Of a DNA stretch of 11,711 nucleotides, positions 6,333-11,711 are shown piece by piece. Within the stretch, counting starts at the first letter, position 1, and every line of letters starts with the position of its first letter. The notes under the pieces are model-generated. The model ran no database searches, was not told the origin of the DNA, and saw only the letters and a program-made list of their open reading frames with translations. Position numbers and translations under genes: made by a program. Source of the DNA: DTBU01 sp964568845 (lineage in GTDB: Archaea > Thermoproteota > CALKCG01 > B24); the NCBI GenBank assembly GCA_964568845.1, contig CAZMSC010000044.1:1-11711 (forward strand), read 5' to 3'.

Positions 6333-7181
6333 TTACATAGTGATTTCAAGGCTCATGTCTAGTGCTTTAGCCGAATGCGTTAGGTATCCGATTGAGAGCA
6401 CGTGAACACCTGTAGACGCGTACTCTAATATGTTTGACGGGTTTATTCTACCCGATGCTTCGAGTAAAATCTTACCGTACAGGCCTCTCTCCCTTAAACG
6501 TTCGATGACTTCTCGAATCTGCTCAGGTCTCATATTGTCAAGCATCACTATATCTGCTCCACTTTCAGAAGCCTCTAAGGCTTCGCCGAGCGTTTTAGCT
6601 TCAACTTCAACCTTTTTTACAAAACTTACCTTCTCTACAGCTCTTCGGACAGCCTCCTTAACTGAGCCTATTAGTGCTATGTGGTTGTCTTTAATGAGGA
6701 TGGCGTCGTCTAACCTGAGCCTGTGTGGTTCTCCTCCTCCAAGCATAACAGCCTTCTTATCTAGAGCCCTTAAACCTGGAGCAGTTTTACGTGTAGCAGC
6801 GATTTTAACGTTTAAACCAGCCTCTCTAATCATATCTACAAGCTTCTTAGTTTCCGTAGCTATTCCACTCATACGCATCAATATGTTTAAAGCCGTACGT
6901 TCAACCATCAGTATGCTTCGAGCCTCGCCCTCAACTTCCATCACAACGTCTCCAGGATTAATGATGTCTCCATCTTTACGGTTAATCTTTACATCAATAC
7001 TGAAGTGTTTAAACAGCATTTCAGCTTCTTCAACACCAGCTACTACACCGCTCTCCTTCGCTACGATAACGCCTCTAGTCTTCAAACCCTTAGGTATTAA
7101 AAGTTCAGATGTGATATCTCCAAAGCCTAAATCCTCCTCTAGAAACCGTATAAGCTGGCTGATCGTTAGGTGAATACTCAA
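6333..7181 (-). CDS. nadC: Quinolinate phosphoribosyltransferase (nicotinate-nucleotide pyrophosphorylase)
   Basis: NadC converts quinolinate and PRPP to nicotinate mononucleotide, CO2 and pyrophosphate in de novo NAD synthesis. The 282-residue length is normal. Characteristic motifs are EEDLGFGDITSE (15-26), ERTALNILMRMSGIAT (94-109), the PRPP/quinolinate residues ATRKTAPGLR (129-138), GGGEPHRLRLDDAILIKDNH (148-167), VEVEA (191-195), VMLDN (212-216) and EASGRI (241-246). In the last motif the usual second Gly is Arg245. The TTG start at 7181 is supported by GAGGCGAT on the minus strand at 7194-7187. No nadA or nadB lies nearby. It diverges from pyrF, with 133-145 bases between them. Confidence 0.95.
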   Translation of the reverse strand: MSIHLTISQLIRFLEEDLGFGDITSELLIPKGLKTRGVIVAKESGVVAGVEEAEMLFKHFSIDVKINRKDGDIINPGDVVMEVEGEARSILMVERTALNILMRMSGIATETKKLVDMIREAGLNVKIAATRKTAPGLRALDKKAVMLGGGEPHRLRLDDAILIKDNHIALIGSVKEAVRRAVEKVSFVKKVEVEAKTLGEALEASESGADIVMLDNMRPEQIREVIERLRERGLYGKILLEASGRINPSNILEYASTGVHVLSIGYLTHSAKALDMSLEITM

Positions 7182-7186
7182 ATTTA

Positions 7187-7226
7187 ATCGCCTCAGTTTA
7201 ATAGGGTGTTCGCCTTTAGATTTAAA
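7187..7226 (-). promoter_or_regulatory. Promoter and ribosome site of nadC
   Basis: TTTAAA on the minus strand (7226-7221, in the context ACTTTAAATCT) predicts a start near 7197. The short leader then carries GAGGCGAT (7194-7187), six to nine bases from the TTG start. It faces the pyrF promoter. Confidence 0.5.
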
Positions 7227-7290
7227 GTTGAACCTTCCTTATGAATTGTGAGACTTTCTAAATCAATGACTTGTAGGTCTTCCGATACTA

Positions 7291-7326
7291 GAAGCTTAAA
7301 TCCTACTTTACTGATTGATAATTGAA
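7291..7326 (+). promoter_or_regulatory. Putative promoter of pyrF
   Basis: CTTAAA (7295-7300) in the context GAAGCTTAAATCC has its centre about 26 bases before 7324, so the transcript would start almost at the ATG at 7327 and would be leaderless or nearly so. This favours the ATG over the TTG at 7315. Confidence 0.4.
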
Positions 7327-8079
7327 ATGTTCAATCTTAAAATTGAGAGAAGCAGTAGGGAAAGGAAATCTAGGATAGTACTAGCCTTAGATATACCTGA
7401 ATTTTCCAAAGAAAGGCTTTATGAGAAAACGTTGTGGGTTATGATGGAGACTTCCGAAAACGTCTGTGCCTTTAAAATAGGGATGCCAACGATACTAATT
7501 CTTGGGTTGCAGGATGGTGTATATAAACTAGTTGAGAAGTCTCATGAAATGGGTATGCCCATTATAGTGGATTGTAAATTGAGCGACGTTGGTCATGTCA
7601 ATAGAACTATGGCTAAACTTTACTTTGATGTTGGCTTTGATGCTCTAACGGTAAATCCGCTTGTGGGTTTTAAAGATAGTTTAGATTTAGTTTTGGAAGA
7701 TGCGAAGAAGAGAGGCAGGGGGATCCTACCGTTAATATACATGAGTCATGCGGGGGCTGAAGAAACTTTTGGTCAGCTCATAATGGAGAGGGATGGAGTA
7801 TTCAGAAAACAGTATTTAATATTAGCTGAGAAGGCTAAAGGTTGGAGGGTTGACGGTTTAATCGTAGGTGCTACTAGACCAAGTATAATACGTGAGGTGC
7901 GTGAAACAGTCGGATCAGACATATCAATATTCTCACCTGGTGTGATTTTTCAAGGAGGTTCTCCTAAAGATGCTTTAAACGCAGGTGCTACATACCTTAT
8001 AGTCGGTAGAGCTATATGTTTAAGTGAAAACCCTTGGAGCGCGTCTTTAAAATTTAAGGAAATATCGTCTTATGACTGA
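7327..8079 (+). CDS. pyrF: Orotidine 5'-phosphate decarboxylase
   Basis: PyrF makes UMP from OMP in the last step of de novo pyrimidine synthesis. Numbering from the TTG at 7315, the catalytic block DCKLSDVGHVNRT (86-98) holds the Asp-Lys-Asp triad (Asp86, Lys88, Asp91). Other conserved parts are LALDI (23-27), FKIGMP (53-58), the SPGVIFQGG phosphate loop (207-215) and GRAI (231-234, Arg232). At about 250 residues it is somewhat longer than the short archaeal enzymes of about 210-230, with an extra N-terminal stretch rich in charged residues. The ATG at 7327 fits the TATA spacing; the TTG at 7315 would add four residues. It stands alone, diverging from nadC and converging on the small regulator gene that ends at 8091. 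Confidence 0.93.
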   Translation: MFNLKIERSSRERKSRIVLALDIPEFSKERLYEKTLWVMMETSENVCAFKIGMPTILILGLQDGVYKLVEKSHEMGMPIIVDCKLSDVGHVNRTMAKLYFDVGFDALTVNPLVGFKDSLDLVLEDAKKRGRGILPLIYMSHAGAEETFGQLIMERDGVFRKQYLILAEKAKGWRVDGLIVGATRPSIIREVRETVGSDISIFSPGVIFQGGSPKDALNAGATYLIVGRAICLSENPWSASLKFKEISSYD

Positions 8080-8090
8080 TAGTCTAAAAT

Positions 8091-8279
8091 CTATATGCCT
8101 CTGCTGCTGTTTAAAGCTCTCCTATAGCTTCCACCACCCCTATCCCAAAGCTCTCTTCTAACAAGATCTCTCACAGCTGCTCTTATAACGGAGCTTCTAT
8201 TTGGATATAGCCCTATTCTCACCAGTTCATCCATATCCTCCAGAAGAGCTTCTGGTATTTTAACTGTTACAAGCCTCAT
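8091..8279 (-). CDS. Ribbon-helix-helix (CopG/NikR N-terminal type) DNA-binding protein
   Basis: A 62-residue protein with the whole ribbon-helix-helix pattern: a beta strand MRLVTVKIPEALLEDMDELVR, then helix A, the turn GLYPNRSSV and helix B IRAAVRDLVRREL. It should bind DNA as a dimer through the strand residues. The basic, Gly/Ser-rich tail has no ligand domain, so it resembles the small archaeal RHH family and not full NikR. The ATG at 8279 starts directly at the strand and is preferred; a TTG at 8312 would add eleven residues (MINVISSLKKR). It is convergent with pyrF, twelve bases apart, and its target is unknown. Confidence 0.85.
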   Translation of the reverse strand: MRLVTVKIPEALLEDMDELVRIGLYPNRSSVIRAAVRDLVRRELWDRGGGSYRRALNSSRGI

Positions 8280-8397
8280 GCGTTTCTTTAGAGAGCTAAT
8301 TACATTAATCAAGGTTTTTACAGTCGTCTTTTGAAAACTTCCAATCCCCTTAAAGCATTATTAACTCATCTCGTGAAATGTCTCCATTTTAACCGCC

Positions 8398-8463
8398 GTG
8401 TTTGAGGCGAATAAGCTGGCTGAACGTTTAAAAACGTCATGGCTTGATCCACTCTCTAAATAG
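8398..8463 (+). other. Possible 21-codon micro-ORF or coding remnant
   Basis: Between the RHH gene and S25e a GTG at 8398 opens 21 codons to a TAG at 8461. The peptide (MFEANKLAERLKTSWLDPLSK) looks like ordinary soluble protein, and the same frame stays open upstream to 8377. No ribosome site or clear TATA box precedes it. It may be the tail of a decayed gene, a micro-peptide or chance. Confidence 0.2.
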
Positions 8464-8527
8464 AAGAGATTTATATTTCTCTGTAAACCCTCACGATATG
8501 TTACGATGTCTATAAAGTCTTGAAACT

Positions 8528-8565
8528 GAAAAGTTTATTAGTAAAACGGTCAATCTAAATTTGAC
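8528..8565 (+). promoter_or_regulatory. Promoter of the S25e gene
   Basis: TTTATTA (8534-8540), preceded by the purine-rich GAAAAG, is centred about 29 bases before the GTG at 8566. This predicts a leaderless or nearly leaderless mRNA, common for highly expressed archaeal genes. Confidence 0.55.
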
Positions 8566-8886
8566 GTGGGTGGAGTCAAGAAAAAATCTATTTCTCAAAT
8601 GGCTAAGGCTCAAACGGTGAAAGAGAAAGAGGGTAAAGAGGCTAAGAAAGAGAAGGTTAGGGTGGCGAATGTTTCTACCAAGGGGTTATTCATAAATATA
8701 GATGGTGATAGGCTCATTAAGGAGGTTTCAACCATGAAAGTGATAACGCCCTTTGAAGTAGCCTCAAAGTTTAAAGTTAAGATAAGTGTAGCTAAGGATA
8801 TTCTTGAAGAACTTTGGAAGAAAGGTTACGTTACACCGGTTTCGGGCAACAATCGTATACGAGTGTTCAAGTTTACCGGAAGCTAA
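8566..8886 (+). CDS. rps25e: Small-subunit ribosomal protein S25e
   Basis: S25e is a protein of the small ribosomal subunit found in eukaryotes and in part of the archaea. The 106-residue protein has the typical archaeal start MGGVKKKSISQMAKAQ, a long Lys/Glu-rich N-terminal tail (to about 33), then a winged-helix domain: ITPFEVASKFKVKISVAKDILEELWKKGYVTPVS and the final strand RIRVFKFTGS. Length and order match the family. The GTG start is fixed by the conserved N-terminus and by the TATA box about 29 bases upstream. Its stop overlaps the stop of the cyclophilin-like gene on the other strand by three bases. Its presence supports a TACK-type archaeon. Confidence 0.95.
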   Translation: MGGVKKKSISQMAKAQTVKEKEGKEAKKEKVRVANVSTKGLFINIDGDRLIKEVSTMKVITPFEVASKFKVKISVAKDILEELWKKGYVTPVSGNNRIRVFKFTGS

Positions 8887-9251
8887 ACGAGTTTAAGCCT
8901 AACTCTTACGCCTGAAGATATCTCTGCTAGTGTTTTTTCCATGTCTATAATAGACCCTATCCTATTGATGGGCGATTTTAAACTGGTTTTTTCATAGAAT
9001 AGGCAGATGGCTTTGGCTAGAGGCCAATATCCTATCCATCCTGGCTCGCAAGTAAACCTCGGCTTCTCAGGCCTTAGACCTATTTCTACTATGAAATAGA
9101 GCCACCCTTTTGAGGCCTCCACCCTACCGTCTAATGGTAAATTTGATACTAAACGGCTAACCGTAATGGGCGCATATATTCTTGATAATTCACCGTAAAT
9201 TTTAATTCCCCCCTCGAATTCAAAAAGTACTTTATACGCTAACCCTTTCAC
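8883..9251 (-). CDS. Cyclophilin-like fold protein (PF04126/TM1367 type)
   Basis: A 122-residue protein that looks like the small archaeal cyclophilin-like family once called DUF369. Shared features are the N-terminal strand YKVLFEFEGG, the APITVSRLVSNLPLDGRV segment (27-44), WLYFIVEIGLRPEK (50-63) and PGWIGYWPLAKAICLFYEKT (70-89), which match the family's beta-barrel strands and G.I.YWP motif. The biological role of this family is not established and prolyl-isomerase activity should not be assumed. The GTG start at 9251 has no clear ribosome site but a TATA-like box 27 bases upstream (9276-9281), so it is probably leaderless. It overlaps the S25e gene tail to tail and diverges from the rpoK operon. 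Confidence 0.75.
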   Translation of the reverse strand: MKGLAYKVLFEFEGGIKIYGELSRIYAPITVSRLVSNLPLDGRVEASKGWLYFIVEIGLRPEKPRFTCEPGWIGYWPLAKAICLFYEKTSLKSPINRIGSIIDMEKTLAEISSGVRVRLKLV

Positions 9252-9302
9252 ACATAAATTTATAACCGCTTCCTGTATAAAGGATTTTTAGGTGTATTCT
9301 TC
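9252..9302. promoter_or_regulatory. Compact divergent promoter region
   Basis: Fifty-one bases serve two divergent genes. TATAAA at 9276-9281 (TTTATA on the other strand) lies about 27 bases from the minus GTG at 9251 and about 28 from the plus ATG at 9306. A second box, AAATTTATAA (9256-9265), would start a plus transcript near 9288, giving a short leader with AGGTG at 9290-9294 before the TTG-ATG pair at 9303/9306. Either the two promoters interlock or one box is used in both directions. Confidence 0.45.
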
Positions 9303-9305
9303 TTG

Positions 9306-9521
9306 ATGGCTGGAGATAAGAATGTTGAGAAGGAGTATAAGAGGCTTTTGAAGGAAAGGGATAGACTTGTTGATGAGTTGCGGAAGCTTAAAAAACGTTA
9401 TGAAATCGGCGAGCTTGATGATGAAACCTATAATAGAAATCGTTACGATATAGAGCGTCAAATAGTAGAAGTTATGGATAGGATCGCACAGCTTAAATTT
9501 CTGCTTGGAATTAGTGATTGA
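9306..9521 (+). CDS. Small coiled-coil protein of unknown function
   Basis: A 71-residue, highly charged protein. Two heptad-patterned helices, about residues 6-30 (VEKEYKRLLKERDRLVDELRKL) and 44-68, flank a turn GELDDETYNRNRYD (36-49); this resembles short helical-hairpin domains with a G.(I/L)..E.Y...R..(I/L)E pattern. No membrane segment or catalytic motif is visible. The TTG at 9303 is directly followed by ATG at 9306; either may start it, with AGGTG at 9290-9294 upstream. It is the first gene of the operon leading to rpoK and signal peptidase, and 18 bases separate it from the next gene. I do not recognise a named family. Confidence 0.7.
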   Translation: MAGDKNVEKEYKRLLKERDRLVDELRKLKKRYEIGELDDETYNRNRYDIERQIVEVMDRIAQLKFLLGISD

Positions 9522-9539
9522 GGGGGTCTGTCTAAAGCT

Positions 9540-9821
9540 TTGGACATGCTATTCTGGCCTGTAATATGGTGGTTGGTCGTAGCATGCTCTTTAGCGGTTA
9601 GCCATTATGCTGTCACATATAAGGGTGAGAAGGCTAAGAAAATTAGACTGTTAAGGTTCTCCTCGGGTTTTTTCATGGCAACGTTCATAACATATCTTAT
9701 ATGGCTCCTCCTGTATAAAACGGGTTACATGCTTTTCGACTACAGCCCATTAGTGGGGTTTGCGTTAACGGCAACATATCCGTGGATCATAGCTCTGAGA
9801 GAATTTAAGAAGGAGGTGTGA
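9540..9821 (+). CDS. Small membrane protein with GYxLFD motif, function unknown
   Basis: A 93-residue protein with three likely membrane segments at about 4-25, 40-58 and 68-86, and a basic loop KGEKAKKIRLLRF between the first two. The motif GYMLFD (62-67) stands between the second and third segments. The small membrane protein encoded after rpoK has the same arrangement with GYRLFD, so the two may be diverged paralogues. The TTG start at 9540 follows GAGGGGGTC (9520-9528); an ATG at 9546 would remove two residues. Its TGA overlaps an ATG at 9821 preceded by a strong AAGGAGGT, so another coding region is expected directly after it. Confidence 0.7.
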   Translation: MDMLFWPVIWWLVVACSLAVSHYAVTYKGEKAKKIRLLRFSSGFFMATFITYLIWLLLYKTGYMLFDYSPLVGFALTATYPWIIALREFKKEV

Positions 9822-10005
9822 TGCATTCACAAGTTTGGCATGATCTTTCATAGCCATAGTAAATCTATCGCTATAACCATCTGAGAATGGATATAGACGT
9901 TTTAAAGAAAGTCATTTAGAATGTGGAACTGAATGGTCGGAGATTAGTAAGATTTATATGGATCTTTATAACGTTTCCATATCGCTTTTAAACGAGCTAC
10001 TTTGA
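9821..10005 (+). pseudogene. Frame-disrupted small ORF between membrane protein gene and rpoK
   Basis: A textbook translation start (AAGGAGGT at 9810-9817 and ATG at 9821 inside TGATG) opens only ten codons before TAG. Coding-like sequence continues in a second frame (HKFGMIFHSHSKSIAITI, 9828-9881) and then in a third (SENGYRRFKESHLECG and onward, 9880-10002), which ends at TGA 10003-10005. That stop again overlaps an ATG (TGATG), the likely rpoK start. If joined it would give about 60 residues with no family I recognise. The stop/start couplings on both sides argue for a real gene in the operon; two frame changes suggest sequencing indels or decay. It could also be non-coding. Confidence 0.35.
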
Positions 10006-10323
10006 TGGTAGATCTGAGGGGGTATCCACAGGACAGTTGTTGAGAAGAGTGAGGAGGGCTTTGAAAAACCCTCCGAGAAAATTTCAATAGGTCCTCCTAG
10101 GCTAACTAAGTATGAGAAGGCTAGAATTGTAGGAGCTAGAGCTCTTCAGATATCTATGGGTGCCCCAATTCTCGTAAAGCTTCCAGAGAACGTTAAAGAC
10201 TCCGTGGAAATAGCCCTCTACGAGTTGGAGAAGGGTGTTCTACCCATAACGGTTCGTAGGAGGCTTCCTGATGGAACTTACCAAGATATCCCACTGAAGT
10301 GGCTTCTAGAAAAATCTGAGTGA
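10005..10323 (+). CDS. rpoK: DNA-directed RNA polymerase subunit K (Rpb6/omega homologue), frame disrupted near the start
   Basis: RpoK stabilises the largest polymerase subunit and is the archaeal counterpart of Rpb6 and omega. The reading frame from 10018 to the TGA at 10321-10323 encodes the full conserved core: IGPPRLTKYEKARIVGARAL, then SMGAPILVKLPE, IALYELEKGVLPITVRRRLPDG and a C-terminal WLLEKSE. No ATG, GTG or TTG in this frame precedes the core; the first is deep inside it at 10156. A good ATG at 10005, overlapping the preceding stop, is in another frame, and removing one G from the GGGGG run at 10018-10022 joins it to give a normal 105-residue protein beginning MVDLRGIHRT. A sequencing indel is the simplest reading; programmed frameshifting or a non-standard start are alternatives. 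The stop overlaps the next GTG start. Confidence 0.85.
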
Positions 10324-10535
10324 GTATGAATATTATGGGCTATAGGGATCTTAAAGCTTTAAAAACCTCTATGATAACCTTAACATTATCGTCGGTTTTC
10401 CTCATCGTTATTAGGATTGCCGGATACCGTTTATTCGACGAACCATTTGAGCTTTTCTGCATACACGTACCGTCTCTCGTCTCTATAATTTTATATACTC
10501 TCCTTAGATATTTTAGGTTAAAGCTTGAAGCTTAG
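10320..10535 (+). CDS. Small two-span membrane protein with GYxLFD motif, function unknown
   Basis: A 71-residue protein with two probable membrane helices, about 17-34 and 44-63, joined by a loop with GYRLFDEP (35-42), and a basic C-terminus RYFRLKLE. The second half resembles the last two helices of the 93-residue protein encoded at 9540, including the GYxLFD loop. The GTG start at 10320 overlaps the rpoK stop (GTGA), and ATG codons at 10326 and 10335 are alternatives. Its own stop overlaps the signal peptidase start by 11 bases, so translation is probably coupled. I do not recognise a named family. Confidence 0.65.
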   Translation: MSMNIMGYRDLKALKTSMITLTLSSVFLIVIRIAGYRLFDEPFELFCIHVPSLVSIILYTLLRYFRLKLEA

Positions 10536-11073
10536 AGATAAAATTAAAACGTTAGATCCTTCGATCAAGCTTATCATATTAGCCGTTTTAATATTTCTTA
10601 GCATCTTCTCGTTGTGGACTCTAGCTAAGTACATCCTACTCACAGAAAACCCTGTCGTCTATGTAGCGTCGGGCAGTATGTATCCTACATTAAAAGTGGG
10701 CGATTTACTCTTTGTTAGGGGGGTTAAACCTGAAGAGTTGAAAAGGGGGGATATAATAGTATTTGTAAAACCCGTTGGAAACGGCGAATACATAGTCCAT
10801 AGAGTCGTTGACGTAAAAGAAGTCGACGGCAGAATTCTGGTGACGACGAAAGGCGATAATAACCCATCATCTTGGTATTGGGAAAAGGACTTCGATTCAA
10901 GGTATGTAATAGGGAAGGTGTTCTTCTGGGTTAGATTCATGGGATTCATACCGATGATCTTCCAGGAAGCATGGGTTAAATGGAGCATTATAACAATCTT
11001 AGTGATACTCATAGCCTACGACGTCCTCTCTGGCATTCTCATAAAACGTAAAAACCTAACGTATCATAAATAA
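10525..11073 (+). CDS. Signal peptidase I, archaeal/ER Sec11 type (S26B)
   Basis: This membrane protease removes signal peptides from proteins exported by the Sec pathway. The 182-residue protein has an N-terminal membrane helix (about 14-38), then the catalytic region outside the cytoplasm: ASGSMYPTLKVGD (48-60) with nucleophile Ser51, RGDIIVF (74-80), IVHRVV (90-95) with His92 in place of the bacterial lysine, and TKGDNN (108-113) with Asp111. The Ser-His-Asp set marks the archaeal/eukaryotic Sec11 type. A second hydrophobic helix (about 153-172) anchors the C-terminus. The TTG at 10525 overlaps the preceding small membrane protein gene, and the first residues MKLRDKIKTLDPS suit a cytoplasmic start. 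It is the last intact gene of the rpoK operon. Confidence 0.92.
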   Translation: MKLRDKIKTLDPSIKLIILAVLIFLSIFSLWTLAKYILLTENPVVYVASGSMYPTLKVGDLLFVRGVKPEELKRGDIIVFVKPVGNGEYIVHRVVDVKEVDGRILVTTKGDNNPSSWYWEKDFDSRYVIGKVFFWVRFMGFIPMIFQEAWVKWSIITILVILIAYDVLSGILIKRKNLTYHK

Positions 11074-11088
11074 TCTTAACTGACAGCT

Positions 11089-11364
11089 ATGAAAAGAATT
11101 TCCCTTATGACGCGAATAGGCTTGGCGCAGGGGTCAAGTTTTGGCAGTATTGTTGCCTTAGCAATCGAAGATAAGAGGATTAAGGCGATGGCCATCACGG
11201 CAACTCCGCTCACAATTGAATTAAACATTAAGATCTTCGCTTGAAGGAGCGAATTCTATAAGCTTCCATCTGGCAGGAGGATTAGAGCGGGCTTCTTTAA
11301 AGACCTAGGAAAAAGATCTATCGAACTCTACTTAATGCAAAATTGGACTAACCTTTTGAGATAG
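11089..11364 (+). pseudogene. Remnant of an alpha/beta hydrolase gene
   Basis: From an ATG at 11089 an open frame of 51 codons encodes IGLAQGSSFGSIVALAIEDK, the nucleophile elbow (GxSxG) region of an alpha/beta hydrolase, followed by IKAMAITATPL. A TGA stops it at 11242, yet the same frame continues after the stop with FYKLPSGRRIRAGFFKDLGK and onward to a TAG at 11362, a segment also typical of this fold. The N-terminal strands and the catalytic Asp and His regions are missing, so this is an internal fragment of a gene normally some 250 residues long. It follows the signal peptidase gene by 15 bases without a sign of its own promoter. The family call is moderately sure; loss of function is near certain. 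Confidence 0.6.
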
Positions 11365-11417
11365 AAAAACAAGTACTTTTAAAAATAAATAGAATTTCTT
11401 CAACTGAACTTACTTAG

Positions 11418-11711
11418 TTGGATTTTGTTAATTTATACGGATACATGATTGGAGAGCAAGTTTTCACTATGAGAGAATTTGGTCTTGCAGAAGATTTGAG
11501 CAAACTTCCAGGCAATCATCCTTATAAGTTCGTGTTGGCAACTTTGAAAGGGTTTAATAAGGCAATAGAAAATGAAGGCAGTTCAACATTCAAAGACGAA
11601 GAGTACATGCAATTAATTAGTCAATCGCTCATACCGTACTGGAATACCGAAAACCAAGAATTTAAACCTTCTTACGAAATTAAAGTGGTGTTAAAAACAG
11701 AAAGGAAATTT
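11418..11711 (+). CDS. Unrecognised protein, truncated by the window end
   Basis: An open frame runs from 11418 to the end of the window without a stop, 98 codons. The TTG at 11418 directly follows an in-frame TAG (11415-11417); an ATG at 11445 would start nine residues later. The protein is soluble, with MREFGLAEDLSKLPGNHPYK followed by acidic stretches (AIENEGSSTFKDEEY) and aromatic-rich LIPYWNTENQEFKPSYE; no signal peptide, membrane helix or motif of a known family is seen. A TATA-like CTTTTAAAAATAAA (11376-11389) would start transcription near 11406. The stretch is visibly richer in A and T, with fewer AGG/AGA-type arginine codons than neighbours such as the peptidase, perhaps marking an accessory or transferred region. 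Function unknown. Confidence 0.55.
   Translation, partial: MDFVNLYGYMIGEQVFTMREFGLAEDLSKLPGNHPYKFVLATLKGFNKAIENEGSSTFKDEEYMQLISQSLIPYWNTENQEFKPSYEIKVVLKTERKF

Noticed and set aside
6430..7173. Long open frame of 247 codons on the plus strand opposite nadC
   Set aside because: It is Ser/Thr/Leu-rich with no recognisable domain, and the minus strand encodes a complete NadC with all motifs; a typical antisense shadow.
8313..8565. C/D-box or other small RNA gene in the gap before S25e
   Set aside because: No RTGATGA/CTGA box pair or strong stem was found by eye on either strand.
10026..10089. Alternative frame starting TTG TTG AGA at 10048 as the true rpoK start
   Set aside because: That frame is closed by a TAG near 10087 and does not lead into the RpoK core.
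10659..11012. 117-codon open frame on the minus strand within the signal peptidase gene
   Set aside because: It is antisense to the well-supported Sec11-type peptidase and has no domain or start signals.
1..11711. CRISPR array, insertion sequence or prophage
   Set aside because: No regularly spaced repeats, no terminal inverted repeats with a transposase and no phage-type genes were seen.

Overview
The window looks like chromosomal DNA of an archaeon, probably of the Thermoproteota/TACK lineage. Supporting signs are a ribosomal protein S25e gene, a gene for RNA polymerase subunit K (RpoK/Rpb6), a Sec11-type signal peptidase with a Ser-His-Asp catalytic set, many TTG/GTG starts, TATA-like boxes about 26 bases before starts with little or no leader, and a tRNA without an encoded CCA. 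Genus cannot be read from the sequence.

Layout. Positions 1-340 hold no convincing gene. Positions 373-3407 are a compact metal-uptake operon: a DtxR/MntR-type repressor, a membrane-anchored metal-binding protein, an ABC ATPase and an ABC-3 permease, with a palindromic DtxR-box-like operator lying between the TATA box and the first codon. Positions 3498-5053 encode two overlapping amidohydrolase-2 fold proteins; the second keeps all metal ligands and the first has lost most of them. A Gfo/Idh/MocA dehydrogenase (5127-6185) follows on the same strand. Next come a CAU-anticodon tRNA on the minus strand, nadC (minus) diverging from pyrF (plus), a ribbon-helix-helix regulator (minus), S25e (plus) and a cyclophilin-like protein (minus) that overlaps the S25e end tail to tail.

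Positions 9306-11073 are a tightly packed operon: a coiled-coil protein, a small membrane protein, a broken unknown ORF, rpoK, a second small membrane protein and signal peptidase I. Junctions are stop/start overlaps. The rpoK reading frame has no usual start codon in phase; it joins a good ATG only if one base of a GGGGG run is removed. The short ORF before it also needs frame changes. This 200-base stretch therefore holds sequencing errors, recoding or decay. After the peptidase gene lies the remnant of an alpha/beta hydrolase, then an unrecognised gene that runs off the window end.

The points most worth a second look are the rpoK frame problem, the degenerate/intact amidohydrolase pair, the two small membrane proteins flanking rpoK that share a GYxLFD motif, and the operator of the metal operon.
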